A stretch of DNA of 30,403 bases from a virus: IMG/VR virus record IMGVR_UViG_3300046534_001279, positions 1 to 30,403 of that record; one strand, 5' to 3'. Below are positions 1 to 6,668 of this stretch, piece after piece. The notes below the pieces were generated by a model, which was not told the DNA's origin, searched no databases, and was given only the letters and a program-made list of their open reading frames with translations. Both the position numbers and the translations under genes were made by a program. The stretch's first letter is position 1; the number at the start of each line of letters is the position of its first letter.

Positions 1-1148
1 TTTCCGACAACGGAGATGTAGATGTAGAACCTAAAAAAAATGGTGAAGAAATTATCACTGGAGACGAAGAAGCAGAATTAGAAGGAGAACTTGAAATGGA
101 TGAGTTCGAAATTTCTGAAGAAGCGGAAGAGTACTTAATACAAGACGAAAATATGAATTTGTACAATGAAGAAGAGCCAGTAGTAGGAGCAGTACCAGCT
201 CCTGAGATGCCAGTGGCAGAGGTTCCATCTCCTGAGATGGAAGCAGCGCAAGATTTAAACGCAATGTCTCCTGAGGATTTAATAAAATATGCTGTAGAGC
301 AAATAGCTTCAAAAGCAGTAGGTGGTGCAGTAGATGGTGGAGAAGATGAAGCTATTACAGTGATCGATGATGAAATGCCAGCTGAAGAGCCAGCACCAAT
401 TGATCCAGCAGCAGTAGCGCCAGCCCCAGCTCCATTAGAAGAGCCAGTGGCGGAAGAAATTGATCTTGATTCTCTCTTAGAGAAGGATGAAGACGCAATG
501 ATTGAGATCGAAGATGTCAATCATGACATGGGCGGACTATCAGAAGATGATATCGTTGAAATCGAAATAGATGAAGACGATGAACCAATCGATGAAATGA
601 AAGCTATGGGTGTATCTCACTCATCACAAAGAACACAAGGTACTTCAGCAGGGCCAGCCAAGGCAGTAGCCGATAGGTCAAGACATGCTCAAGTAAATGA
701 AAATATAGCTCGTGAAGAAGCAGGTACTGCTGAGCTTAATAATGACAACAATAAGTTGGTTAATGAGAATGCTTCATTAAGGAAAGAAGTGGCTAAATTA
801 AGAGAGTCTCTTCCTGTACTAAGAAAGCAAATCCATGAAATGAAAGAATTCAACGCTAAAGTTGGTTTCATGCTAAGACTTTTCGAACAAGGTGAATTCA
901 CCAAGGAGGAAAGAATTCAAATTACAGAGAAATTCAATCAAGTTGACGGATATGATAATGCTAAGAGTCTCTTCAAAGAAGTGATGAACGAGCATTCAGT
1001 TACAGTAGACCAGAAGCCTAAAGCTACCAAGCAAGGGAATACAGGAAAGCAAATTGATCGTCCAGCAGCACAGAGAGAAACTCTATTTGAGTCGGCAGAA
1101 TCTAGCAGAATGCGAGAATTAATGACTTATGGAAACAAAAAAAGATGA
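1..1148 (+). CDS. Prohead core/scaffold protein (gp22-like), 5' partial
   Basis: The frame is open from base 3, through the ATG at 96, to the stop at 1146-1148. The residues before that ATG have the same acidic composition, so the gene probably begins outside the window. From the ATG at 96 there are 350 residues: a very acidic Glu/Pro/Ala-rich first half, then a charged coiled coil (about residues 205-265, with LVNENASLRKEVAKLRE) and a hydrophilic tail. There are no membrane segments or enzyme motifs. It lies directly before the major capsid gene, as gene 22 does in T4, and its acidic plus coiled-coil make-up fits an internal scaffold that is degraded during head maturation. The T4 equivalence is inferred from position and composition, not clear sequence identity. 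An AAGGAG-like stretch before position 96 makes an internal start there possible. Confidence 0.6.
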   Translation, partial: SDNGDVDVEPKKNGEEIITGDEEAELEGELEMDEFEISEEAEEYLIQDENMNLYNEEEPVVGAVPAPEMPVAEVPSPEMEAAQDLNAMSPEDLIKYAVEQIASKAVGGAVDGGEDEAITVIDDEMPAEEPAPIDPAAVAPAPAPLEEPVAEEIDLDSLLEKDEDAMIEIEDVNHDMGGLSEDDIVEIEIDEDDEPIDEMKAMGVSHSSQRTQGTSAGPAKAVADRSRHAQVNENIAREEAGTAELNNDNNKLVNENASLRKEVAKLRESLPVLRKQIHEMKEFNAKVGFMLRLFEQGEFTKEERIQITEKFNQVDGYDNAKSLFKEVMNEHSVTVDQKPKATKQGNTGKQIDRPAAQRETLFESAESSRMRELMTYGNKKR

Positions 1149-1181
1149 AATTCTACAATTTAATTAAAAAAAAGTAGAATT
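1149..1181. repeat. Short inverted repeat after scaffold gene
   Basis: AATTCTAC (1149-1156) is perfectly complementary to GTAGAATT (1174-1181) with a 17-base AT-rich loop. The downstream side is A-rich rather than T-rich, so it does not look like an intrinsic terminator for the forward strand. It could be a processing or stabilising hairpin between scaffold and capsid messages. Confidence 0.35.
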
Positions 1182-1195
1182 CAAAAAAAAACAAA

Positions 1196-1205
1196 CTATT
1201 TAACT
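1196..1205 (+). promoter_or_regulatory. Candidate late promoter box (capsid)
   Basis: CTATTTAACT lies 25 bases before the major capsid start codon. It is one of a family of CTATTTAYTT-like boxes that precede structural genes throughout the window. Confidence 0.5.
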
Positions 1206-1230
1206 AACAAACACAGAAAAAATTAAGACA

Positions 1231-2892
1231 ATGAGTCAATCAACATTATTAAGAAGCGGAAAAGTTGGGTACTCGGTTTTCAAAAACCTAGCCGAACAAC
1301 GTAACGCTATCATGAACAACTGGGGAGCATCTGGACTTCTTGACGAACTTGACGGTTTCGAAAGATCAAACGTAGCTCAACTATTGGAAAATCAAGCAGC
1401 TGGAATGCTTAACGAGGTAACTCTTGACGCATCAGCAGGTAGATTTGACACAGTAGCTTTCCCTATCGTTAGAAGAGTATTCTCAAGATTACTTGCTAAC
1501 GAACTTGTTTCAGTTCAGCCTTTAGCTCTTCCATCAGGACTTTTGTTCTATATGGACGCAAGAGTATCATATGCTGGTGCTGATAACACACAGTTTTCTT
1601 CTCAAACGAGAGCTAACTACACAACTAACTCTAACAGCCAGAAGGTTGCTCCAAGCAACACAGCTAACCAACAAGGTGGGCCACAATTCGCAGACACTAC
1701 TGCTTACGAGAGATTCTATAACAACAAAGGTTTCGATCTTTCGTTTGGTACAGGATTCACAGTAACAGCAGCAACTGTTGATATTGCATCTAACTTGTTC
1801 ACTAGCGGTATCTACGCTCAGTCATTTGCTTTGACTACAGCATTCGATATTTCTAAGCAGCAGTCATCTGCAACACTTAGATTCCTTTCTGTTGACGACC
1901 CTATTTACTACTCAGCTGGTACATCAAACACTTTGATTGTTGCTGCTGACGGTGAAATCCAACACTACGCACAAGTTCAGACATGGACTGCGGATCAATT
2001 TGCTAACAACCTTGCGGATGTAGTACTTGACCTTAGAGTTGCAGGTGTTTACGGATCATCATTTGATTCTACACTTCTTAACGATGGTGCAGGAAACTTC
2101 GGAGCTTCGCATACTATCACAGTTATGCCAGCATACGAGATTTTCAACGATCTTGAAGGTAAGTCAGAAATGGCTGAATTAACTATCAGATTCTCTTCTG
2201 TAACAGTTAACACTGTAACTAGAAAACTAAGAGCGCACTGGACACCAGAGCTTGCACAGGATTTGGAAGCATATCACTCAATTGACGCTGAGGCTGAGCT
2301 TACTGCTCTTCTTTCGGAACACGTTGCAGCTGAGATTGACAGAGAAATCATCATCGACCTTATTAATGGTGCGCCATTTAGAGCAAGATGGGATTACAAT
2401 GGTCTATCAAACAACGCTAACTTCTTCGGAACACAGAAGGATTGGAACCAAACTCTTATTACTAGAGTAAATGAGCTTTCAGCACAGATTCACAAAGCAA
2501 CATTGAGAGGTGGAGCTAACTGGATTGTTTGTTCAGCAGAAGCAGGAGCTATCTTCGATGATCTTGAATACTTCCACGTAGACGGATCAGCAGCACCAGA
2601 AGTTGACAAGTACAACTTAGGAGTTGAGAAAATCGGACAGCTTGGTTCAAGATATGTGGTTTACAAAGACCCTTACTTGCCAGCACAGATTGTACTTATC
2701 GGACACAAAGGATCAACATTCCTTGAAGCTGGTTACATCTACGCTCCGTATATTCCTCTACAGTTGACTCAGACGATCTACGATCCGAATGATTTCACAC
2801 CAAGAAAGGGAATTATGACAAGATACGCTAAGAAAATGGTTAACAACCGTTTCTATGGAGTTATCTACATTGACAACATCAACACTTACTAA
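1231..2892 (+). CDS. Major capsid protein (gp23-like)
   Basis: This 553-residue protein forms the hexameric shell of the head. Residues about 70-110 (VRRVFSRLLANELVSVQPL followed by a PSG turn) match the block in T4-type capsid proteins that runs from a paired-arginine helix into the GVQP strand. The length is close to T4 gp23 (521). The N-terminal helical part contains acidic LLE and LNE tripeptides near residues 51-62. These resemble the L/I-x-E sites cut by the T4 prohead protease, so an N-terminal propeptide is plausible; the protease gene itself is not in the window. It follows the scaffold gene, has its own late-type box, and is closed by a strong terminator at 2923. Codon use is richer in C-ending codons such as AAC and TTC than in its neighbours, as expected for the most highly expressed phage gene. 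Confidence 0.93.
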   Translation: MSQSTLLRSGKVGYSVFKNLAEQRNAIMNNWGASGLLDELDGFERSNVAQLLENQAAGMLNEVTLDASAGRFDTVAFPIVRRVFSRLLANELVSVQPLALPSGLLFYMDARVSYAGADNTQFSSQTRANYTTNSNSQKVAPSNTANQQGGPQFADTTAYERFYNNKGFDLSFGTGFTVTAATVDIASNLFTSGIYAQSFALTTAFDISKQQSSATLRFLSVDDPIYYSAGTSNTLIVAADGEIQHYAQVQTWTADQFANNLADVVLDLRVAGVYGSSFDSTLLNDGAGNFGASHTITVMPAYEIFNDLEGKSEMAELTIRFSSVTVNTVTRKLRAHWTPELAQDLEAYHSIDAEAELTALLSEHVAAEIDREIIIDLINGAPFRARWDYNGLSNNANFFGTQKDWNQTLITRVNELSAQIHKATLRGGANWIVCSAEAGAIFDDLEYFHVDGSAAPEVDKYNLGVEKIGQLGSRYVVYKDPYLPAQIVLIGHKGSTFLEAGYIYAPYIPLQLTQTIYDPNDFTPRKGIMTRYAKKMVNNRFYGVIYIDNINTY

Positions 2893-2922
2893 TCATAAGT
2901 GTAGAACATACCTAAAAGAAAA

Positions 2923-2947
2923 GGGAAGCAGAAGCTTCCCTTTTTTT
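2923..2947 (+). terminator. Intrinsic terminator after capsid gene
   Basis: GGGAAGC (2923-2929) and GCTTCCC (2934-2940) form a perfect 7-base-pair GC-rich stem with an AGAA loop, followed directly by seven T. It ends capsid transcription. Confidence 0.9.
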
Positions 2948-2967
2948 GTGCCTATAATTTTAGAAAC

Positions 2968-3000
2968 ATTAAACCCCTGATCATGTGATAGGGGTTTAAT
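2968..3000 (-). terminator. Hairpin between convergent genes, probable terminator for reverse island
   Basis: ATTAAACCCCT (2968-2978) pairs perfectly with AGGGGTTTAAT (2990-3000) across a short loop. It lies between the converging capsid and HAD genes. Read on the reverse strand, the hairpin is followed by a moderately T-rich stretch, so it could end reverse transcription and back up the capsid terminator. A second, imperfect GGGG/CCCC hairpin follows at about 3000-3031. Confidence 0.6.
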
Positions 3001-3056
3001 TAGTGTGTGGGGGTAAAACCACCCCACTAATAAAAGAGTACTTGGCTGTGTATATG

Positions 3057-3485
3057 TTATTGAAGTTTTTGAATAGCTAAATCAGCATCTACGTTAGTTA
3101 AACCGATCATTGACTCTGTTTTAATGTATTTTGATCTCAATAATTCGTCTTTCATATCAAGATTGTCGTCTATAATTATAAAATTATCTATTTCTAACGG
3201 AGGATTATTTAAGAAATAAGTCATTCCCTCTTCTTTATTTATTCCAATTGGCGTAAAACCTAAGATACTATGCTGATAAACACCTCTTTCGTAGAGAAGA
3301 TTCTTTATTATTTGAAAATCATAACTATCTTTCCAAGTAGAAATTAATATAATACCTGCCTCGGAAGTTAAAAGAATTCTATTAAGTTCCAATATGCAAT
3401 CATGAATCGTAGAAGATTCATGAAATACTCCAGATGACATGCAGTTATTTAAAACGCCATCTATGTCTAAAAAAATCAATTTCAT
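3057..3485 (-). CDS. HAD-superfamily phosphatase-like protein (Swiss-army-knife HAD type)
   Basis: This 142-residue protein has the haloacid dehalogenase motifs in order. FLDIDGVLN at residues 5-13 holds the nucleophile D7 and acid/base D9. LIST near 47-50 is motif II, and IIDDN at 104-108 supplies the metal-binding acids. The compact form with DGVLN and no large cap domain fits the HAD domains found alone or fused to RNA-repair enzymes (the HAD_SAK group), suggesting phosphate removal from a nucleic-acid end or small metabolite. The substrate cannot be read from the sequence. It follows the tandem-repeat gene on the reverse strand after a 29-base gap, which contains a TATATTTG box, so it may have its own host-like promoter. 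The pair sits as a reverse island between capsid and neck genes. Confidence 0.75.
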   Translation of the reverse strand: MKLIFLDIDGVLNNCMSSGVFHESSTIHDCILELNRILLTSEAGIILISTWKDSYDFQIIKNLLYERGVYQHSILGFTPIGINKEEGMTYFLNNPPLEIDNFIIIDDNLDMKDELLRSKYIKTESMIGLTNVDADLAIQKLQ

Positions 3486-3496
3486 TAGACAATATA

Positions 3497-3504
3497 CAAA
3501 TATA
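3497..3504 (-). promoter_or_regulatory. TAnnTTTG-type promoter box (HAD gene)
   Basis: The reverse strand reads TATATTTG, 11 bases before the HAD start codon. This matches the Bacteroidota -7 box (TAnnTTTG). A TTG lies 22 bases further upstream, close to the usual -33 spacing. Such boxes also arise by chance in AT-rich DNA. Confidence 0.35.
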
Positions 3505-3514
3505 TGAGTGGTAA

Positions 3515-4129
3515 TTAAAGGAAATTCAATATTCTTTTAGAAATTGATCTTCTAATTTTAGATTCATTTAAATTATCTGAAACTAATTTGAGATATTCTT
3601 TCTTTGCTGGAGCTTTAAGAACATCAGTCATTTCTTGAGAAAGACTATTTCCGTTTCCAACTGATACTGTAACAAATTTTATTTGATTTTCAAGAGAAAG
3701 ATATTTAACTTCAAATGTCCTAAGAAGATAATCATCTTCAAACCTAGCACTAGCATAAACTTTTCTCTCGGTAGATTTAAGTGTTTGAAACTCATCCATA
3801 TTTAGATGAAACTTAGAATATGCAATCTTTTCTACAGCTATTAATCTTTGTTTTTTATTTAAAAACTTGAATATATTAAAGTCAATCATATTACTGTTTC
3901 TTTGCATGTGACGCAAAATCTGATCGAACGTTAAGTGTTTTATTTCATAGTCTTCAAAAACTCTTCTAGTTGCAAGCTTTTGAGTGAAATATATTAGGAT
4001 TTGTTTTTTAGAACAAAAATCTAACTCTTCCTTTGAAAGATCGATAGTTCTTTCCAACATTCTATCAATGTAGGCGGTCTTTTCTTTCTTAGAGAGACTT
4101 TTAAATATTTCACGGGTGTAGTTATGCAC
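3515..4129 (-). CDS. Unknown protein with an internal tandem repeat
   Basis: I do not recognise the family. The 204-residue, lysine-rich, mostly helical protein consists of a repeated unit. Residues 8-77 (IFKSLSKKEK to ILRHMQR) align without gaps to residues 86-155 (IFKFLNKKQR to IKFVTV). Shared positions include IFK-L-KK, a central FEDDY/FEDY block and an E-K-LS/LT block. A half unit may follow from residue 170 (VLKAPAKKEY). The period is about 78 residues, the size of a small helical domain. There is no signal peptide, membrane segment or catalytic motif. It is the first gene of the reverse pair with the HAD gene, and its start faces the divergent promoter region at 4130-4177. A structural or protein-binding adaptor role is possible but unproven. 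Confidence 0.7.
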   Translation of the reverse strand: MHNYTREIFKSLSKKEKTAYIDRMLERTIDLSKEELDFCSKKQILIYFTQKLATRRVFEDYEIKHLTFDQILRHMQRNSNMIDFNIFKFLNKKQRLIAVEKIAYSKFHLNMDEFQTLKSTERKVYASARFEDDYLLRTFEVKYLSLENQIKFVTVSVGNGNSLSQEMTDVLKAPAKKEYLKLVSDNLNESKIRRSISKRILNFL

Positions 4130-4137
4130 AATTTAAT

Positions 4138-4166
4138 CTATTTACTATAAATATCCCTATTTATTT
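4138..4166. promoter_or_regulatory. Divergent late-type promoter region
   Basis: The forward strand carries CTATTTACTA (4138-4147) and CTATTTATTT (4157-4166), the latter 11 bases before the ATG at 4178. Between them CTATAAATAT (4145-4154) reads ATATTTATAG on the reverse strand, 15 bases before the reverse gene at 4129. Both divergent genes could therefore fire from the same class of late box. Confidence 0.5.
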
Positions 4167-4177
4167 AAAAAGAGAAA

Positions 4178-4471
4178 ATGATGTCACATAAATCAAATTA
4201 TATAGCTTTTCCGTTAACTACAGGAACTTACGAAACTGGACAGCTCGGAGATGGAATGTCTGCTTCATCAATACATACGGTTTACTGTTTAACTAACGGT
4301 AACGCCACTATTAGCGCACTTGGAGGTGGAGGTTCATTTACTTGGACTGCAACTGCTGGTCAGTCTATAGATGTAGAAGTAGGAAGGTTCGTAGTAAATT
4401 CAGGAACCTATGTTGGGTTCAAAGAACACTATGGATCAGGTAGAGTAAACAACAGTAATATTAAACTTTAA
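4178..4471 (+). CDS. Small beta-rich virion-type protein
   Basis: I do not recognise the family. The 97-residue protein is rich in Gly, Thr, Ser and Asn, with alternating hydrophobic residues typical of beta structure and no charged helices. The stretch NATISALGGGGSFTW to VNSGTYVGF resembles the N-terminal part of the adhesin at 14014 (SATILWSSGGTAAVV to NYSGGTVFAG), suggesting a shared virion-binding or decoration fold. Two adjacent ATGs (4178 and 4181) are possible starts. It follows a late-type box and is 10 bases from the neck gene at 4482, so it is probably co-expressed with head/neck proteins. A head decoration or small fibre role is inference. Confidence 0.65.
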   Translation: MMSHKSNYIAFPLTTGTYETGQLGDGMSASSIHTVYCLTNGNATISALGGGGSFTWTATAGQSIDVEVGRFVVNSGTYVGFKEHYGSGRVNNSNIKL

Positions 4472-4481
4472 TTCATAGAAT

Positions 4482-5690
4482 ATGTCATTGAATGTAGGAC
4501 AGTGTGCAACAGGGCTAACGCTTTCGGAAAGAACGGAAATTTATAACTATATCCGTCTAAAATTTGGGGCTTCAACTTTAGAGGTGGAGCTGATTGATGC
4601 TGACCTAGAATATTCTATCTGTGATGGTATCAGAGAGTACTCTACATGGGTCAATAGATGGACTCTACAGAACCGTTTAGGGGAAATGCTAGGTTTACCT
4701 AGTGATGTGGATTTCACGCTAAAATTCATCTCTAATTCTCTTTATTTTGAAAGATCGTTTGCAACATCGATTGCCGAACAATCTGGATATGGAGCAAACT
4801 CTGTGAAAGAGTATAAAACAGACTATATAACTTTAACGGGAGGAGTTCAAACTTATCTTGTTCCAGCTGGAAGAGAAATCGCAGATGTACTTTGGTATAC
4901 ACCTTCTTTTATAAACTTATTTGGTCTTGATCCTTTCGCAAATCAAAACATTGCATTCTCAGAATTTGGGGCATCTTTTGCGGGACATACACTTTATCAT
5001 GTTATGCCAGTATTTGACACTATTATGACAGCACAGGCTGCTGAGTTAAGAAACAGAGTTCGTGGCTCAGAGTACGCCTATTCGATTCATGGTGGGCCAG
5101 ATGGGACTAAGATGGTGAGATTATATCCAACTCCTAGAATTGGACAGTACGGAGGTAATAATAATACTGGAATTGGTGGTGGCGCAGGAACACCCGGATC
5201 GATGTTCTACAGATATTACGATAGAGTTGGAGTAGCTGGTAACTCGGCTTTCTCTGGAAATTCAGCAAACCCTTCATGGACTGCTGAAACAATTTCAAAT
5301 ACTATCGATGGAACAACTTATACTGCCGATGAACAAGGAAATGGTTTAGTTGCAACACCTGCTGATGCAAACTTAGATATCATCAACTGGGAGCAGCTTA
5401 ATTCAAACGCAAAGCAATGGGTTAGAAAATGGGCTTTAGCGGAAGCGGCAGAAAATTTATCGTTCATTCGTGGAAAATTTGATGAATTAGTTGTCCCTGA
5501 TGCTAGTGTAAAGTTGAATTCAGATTCATTGATGAGCTATGCTGAGAAAACAAAAGAAAGATTATTCAAGATTCTCGATGATGATCTTGAAAAACTATCG
5601 TATAAATCGATTATGGAAGATAGAGCATCTGTACAAGAGGCTATTAACAAATCGTTAGGATACGGGCCAATGGGAATTTGGGTTTATTAA
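4482..5690 (+). CDS. Neck / head-completion protein (gp13-like)
   Basis: This 402-residue protein probably caps the packaged head at the portal so that the tail can join. It starts with an acidic helical region (TEIYNYIRLKFGAS, then DADLEYSICDGIREYS). It has a strand-rich middle with a MVRLYPTPR block, a Gly/Asn-rich insertion at about 220-260, and a C-terminal helix QWVRKWALAEAAENL followed by FIRGKF. The YPTPR and W-A-A-x-x-L-x-x-IRGKF blocks are typical of gp13-like neck proteins of T4-type phages. T4 gp13 is 309 residues; the extra length lies in the Gly/Asn-rich insertion. The following two genes look like gp14 and gp15, which keeps the T4 order 13-14-15 and supports the call. Confidence 0.7.
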   Translation: MSLNVGQCATGLTLSERTEIYNYIRLKFGASTLEVELIDADLEYSICDGIREYSTWVNRWTLQNRLGEMLGLPSDVDFTLKFISNSLYFERSFATSIAEQSGYGANSVKEYKTDYITLTGGVQTYLVPAGREIADVLWYTPSFINLFGLDPFANQNIAFSEFGASFAGHTLYHVMPVFDTIMTAQAAELRNRVRGSEYAYSIHGGPDGTKMVRLYPTPRIGQYGGNNNTGIGGGAGTPGSMFYRYYDRVGVAGNSAFSGNSANPSWTAETISNTIDGTTYTADEQGNGLVATPADANLDIINWEQLNSNAKQWVRKWALAEAAENLSFIRGKFDELVVPDASVKLNSDSLMSYAEKTKERLFKILDDDLEKLSYKSIMEDRASVQEAINKSLGYGPMGIWVY

Positions 5691-5702
5691 TTTATAAAGA
5701 AA

Positions 5703-6269
5703 ATGTCAAACAGTTTAGATCATACAGGAAAGCAGCCAGACATGGTTAATATCATTGGAGCAAATTCAAAGGGTGTTAATCAATTCTTTACGAACAAAGA
5801 AGAAGCTTATTTCAATAAAACAGGTCGTGAGATCAGTGAAAAAATACTCCAAGAGGATTTCATCCTATACAGGATTGACCTAAAGCGTACTCAGACTAAT
5901 AGATATGGAGAAGCTAAGGAAAAGAGGTACAAAGAGGAAATTATAATCAACGGAAGAATAAATGTTGAAGTTGTTGAAAACACTTACCATGAGGATGGGG
6001 GTCTGCTAAAGAAGGGGTTTGGTAACTTTGAATCACACTGCTATATTGAGCATTTAGAAGAGTTAGGTCTAATTCAATTTAATGAGGGACAAAGGCTTGT
6101 TTATGAAATTAAAGAAGGTGACTTCATTGGATATAAAGGACAGTTTTATGAAATTAAAGATAATGGATCACAAATGATCAACAATCAGAGTTCATTTGCG
6201 GGTGACAGAAGATTTGCTACAACTATAAAAGCTGTAGAAGTCGGTGAACATATTTTTAGAGCTAGATAA
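5703..6269 (+). CDS. Putative neck / head-closure protein (gp14-like position)
   Basis: This 188-residue protein lies 12 bases after the gp13-like gene and before the gp15-like gene, the place of gene 14 in T4. Residues about 55-85 carry YRIDLKRTQTNRYGEAKEK, a pattern seen in connector proteins. The C-terminal half contains GDFIGYKGQFYEI, the 'D-x-I-x-x-x-G-x-x-Y-x-I' beta-barrel signature common in head-closure proteins. There is no signal peptide or membrane segment. The role in joining head to tail is inferred from these patterns and position; direct similarity to T4 gp14 is not obvious by eye. Confidence 0.55.
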   Translation: MSNSLDHTGKQPDMVNIIGANSKGVNQFFTNKEEAYFNKTGREISEKILQEDFILYRIDLKRTQTNRYGEAKEKRYKEEIIINGRINVEVVENTYHEDGGLLKKGFGNFESHCYIEHLEELGLIQFNEGQRLVYEIKEGDFIGYKGQFYEIKDNGSQMINNQSSFAGDRRFATTIKAVEVGEHIFRAR

Positions 6270-6284
6270 TTTTTTGTACATTGT
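6266..6284 (+). promoter_or_regulatory. Host-like promoter candidate at edge of the structured gap
   Basis: The run TAATTTTTTGTACATT here, followed by G, repeats the sequence in front of the polymerase gene (23357-23372). It lacks one T of the TAnnTTTG box. Sixteen identical bases in two separate intergenic regions argue for a shared promoter element; transcription would begin at about 6290. Confidence 0.4.
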
Positions 6285-6290
6285 CGAGTT

Positions 6291-6383
6291 ATGAGCCTTC
6301 TTGAATTCTTTAAGTACCTTAATAAAACTATAGATTATTTAAACGGGGGTAAAGTATTACTTCCTGACTTAGATATAGCTTAA
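6291..6383 (+). CDS. Possible 30-codon leader ORF
   Basis: An ATG directly after the promoter-like element opens a 30-residue frame (MSLLEFFKYLNKT... ending LLPDLDIA). It has alternating hydrophobic and charged residues and stops at 6381-6383. Its 3' part overlaps the 5' arms of two long stems (6351-6360 and 6363-6373), so its translation would compete with folding, as in leader-peptide control. There is no recognised family and no clear ribosome-binding site, and a 30-codon frame can arise by chance. Confidence 0.22.
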   Translation: MSLLEFFKYLNKTIDYLNGGKVLLPDLDIA

Positions 6384-6395
6384 ATTAATTTAAGC
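6378..6395. repeat. 18-base perfect palindrome
   Basis: GCTTAAATTAATTTAAGC is its own reverse complement. It may be a hairpin tip inside the candidate structured RNA or a binding site for a dimeric protein. Confidence 0.6.
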
Positions 6396-6398
6396 AAA

Positions 6399-6572
6399 AC
6401 CAAGCTCCCTAAATCCCTCATTTTAAACGTGAGTATTTCTAGGAGAAAGGTCTAAGTCAGGCTTACTTGTGTAAAAGCTAGTCGTTAGACCTTCAATTAT
6501 CACCCTTAAGTGTAATACTTTTCAGTACTACTTCCATTATCAGCGTAGCTCTAACCTTGTGACCAAGCTCCC
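6399..6572 (+). repeat. Direct repeat ACCAAGCTCCC (two copies)
   Basis: ACCAAGCTCCC occurs at 6399-6409 and again at 6562-6572, both inside the structured gap. Eleven identical bases in a 400-base AT-rich gap are unlikely by chance and suggest a duplicated binding or folding element. Confidence 0.5.
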
Positions 6573-6604
6573 ACAATGAACACATTAAAGCGGAAAGAGC
6601 GTTG

Positions 6605-6612
6605 CAAATATA
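6605..6612 (-). promoter_or_regulatory. TAnnTTTG box on the reverse strand of the structured gap
   Basis: The reverse strand reads TATATTTG, matching the Bacteroidota -7 consensus and placed so that a transcript would run through the stem-loops at 6600-6345. No good -33 element was seen at the usual spacing. Confidence 0.3.
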
Positions 6613-6646
6613 CACTTTATTTTCAATTCTAAAAAAAAATTTAAGA

Positions 6647-6656
6647 TTATTTACTT
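6647..6656 (+). promoter_or_regulatory. Candidate late promoter box (gp15-like gene)
   Basis: TTATTTACTT lies 12 bases before the start codon at 6669, which itself sits in the AAAGATATG context shared with the genes at 14014 and 15061. Confidence 0.5.
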
Positions 6657-6668
6657 TTAAACAAAGAT

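Larger units (their letters stand above)
6291..6604. ncRNA. Candidate structured RNA in the 6270-6668 gap
   Basis: The only gene-free stretch over 300 bases holds several long complementary pairs. 6351-6360 pairs with 6512-6521 (10 bp). 6363-6373 pairs with 6451-6461 (11 bp, CCTGACTTAGA). 6447-6455 pairs with 6485-6493 (9 bp, AAGGTCTAA) and excludes the previous stem. 6378-6395 is an 18-base perfect palindrome. 6405-6420 pairs imperfectly with 6430-6445. Read on the reverse strand, 6531-6524 and 6519-6512 form an 8-bp stem with a GAAA tetraloop and one G-U pair. The strand is uncertain. The forward side has a promoter-like element at 6266. The reverse side has TATATTTG at 6612-6605, and two stems gain G-U pairs only in the reverse reading. 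I do not recognise an RNA family; no tRNA, tmRNA or intron core was seen. Confidence 0.42.

Noticed and set aside
96-98. ATG at 96 as the certain start of the scaffold gene
   Set aside because: The frame is open to the window edge with the same acidic composition, so the gene is better called partial; an internal start stays possible.
4146-4153. Exact T4 late promoter word TATAAATA on the forward strand
   Set aside because: Only one well-placed copy was seen, and it overlaps a reverse reading of the CTATTTA-type box, which recurs at many genes and explains the site better.
6270-6668. tRNA, tmRNA or group I/II intron in the gene-free gap
   Set aside because: No cloverleaf with a GTTCNANNC arm, no CCA end, no intron core or domain V-like hairpin was recognisable on either strand.
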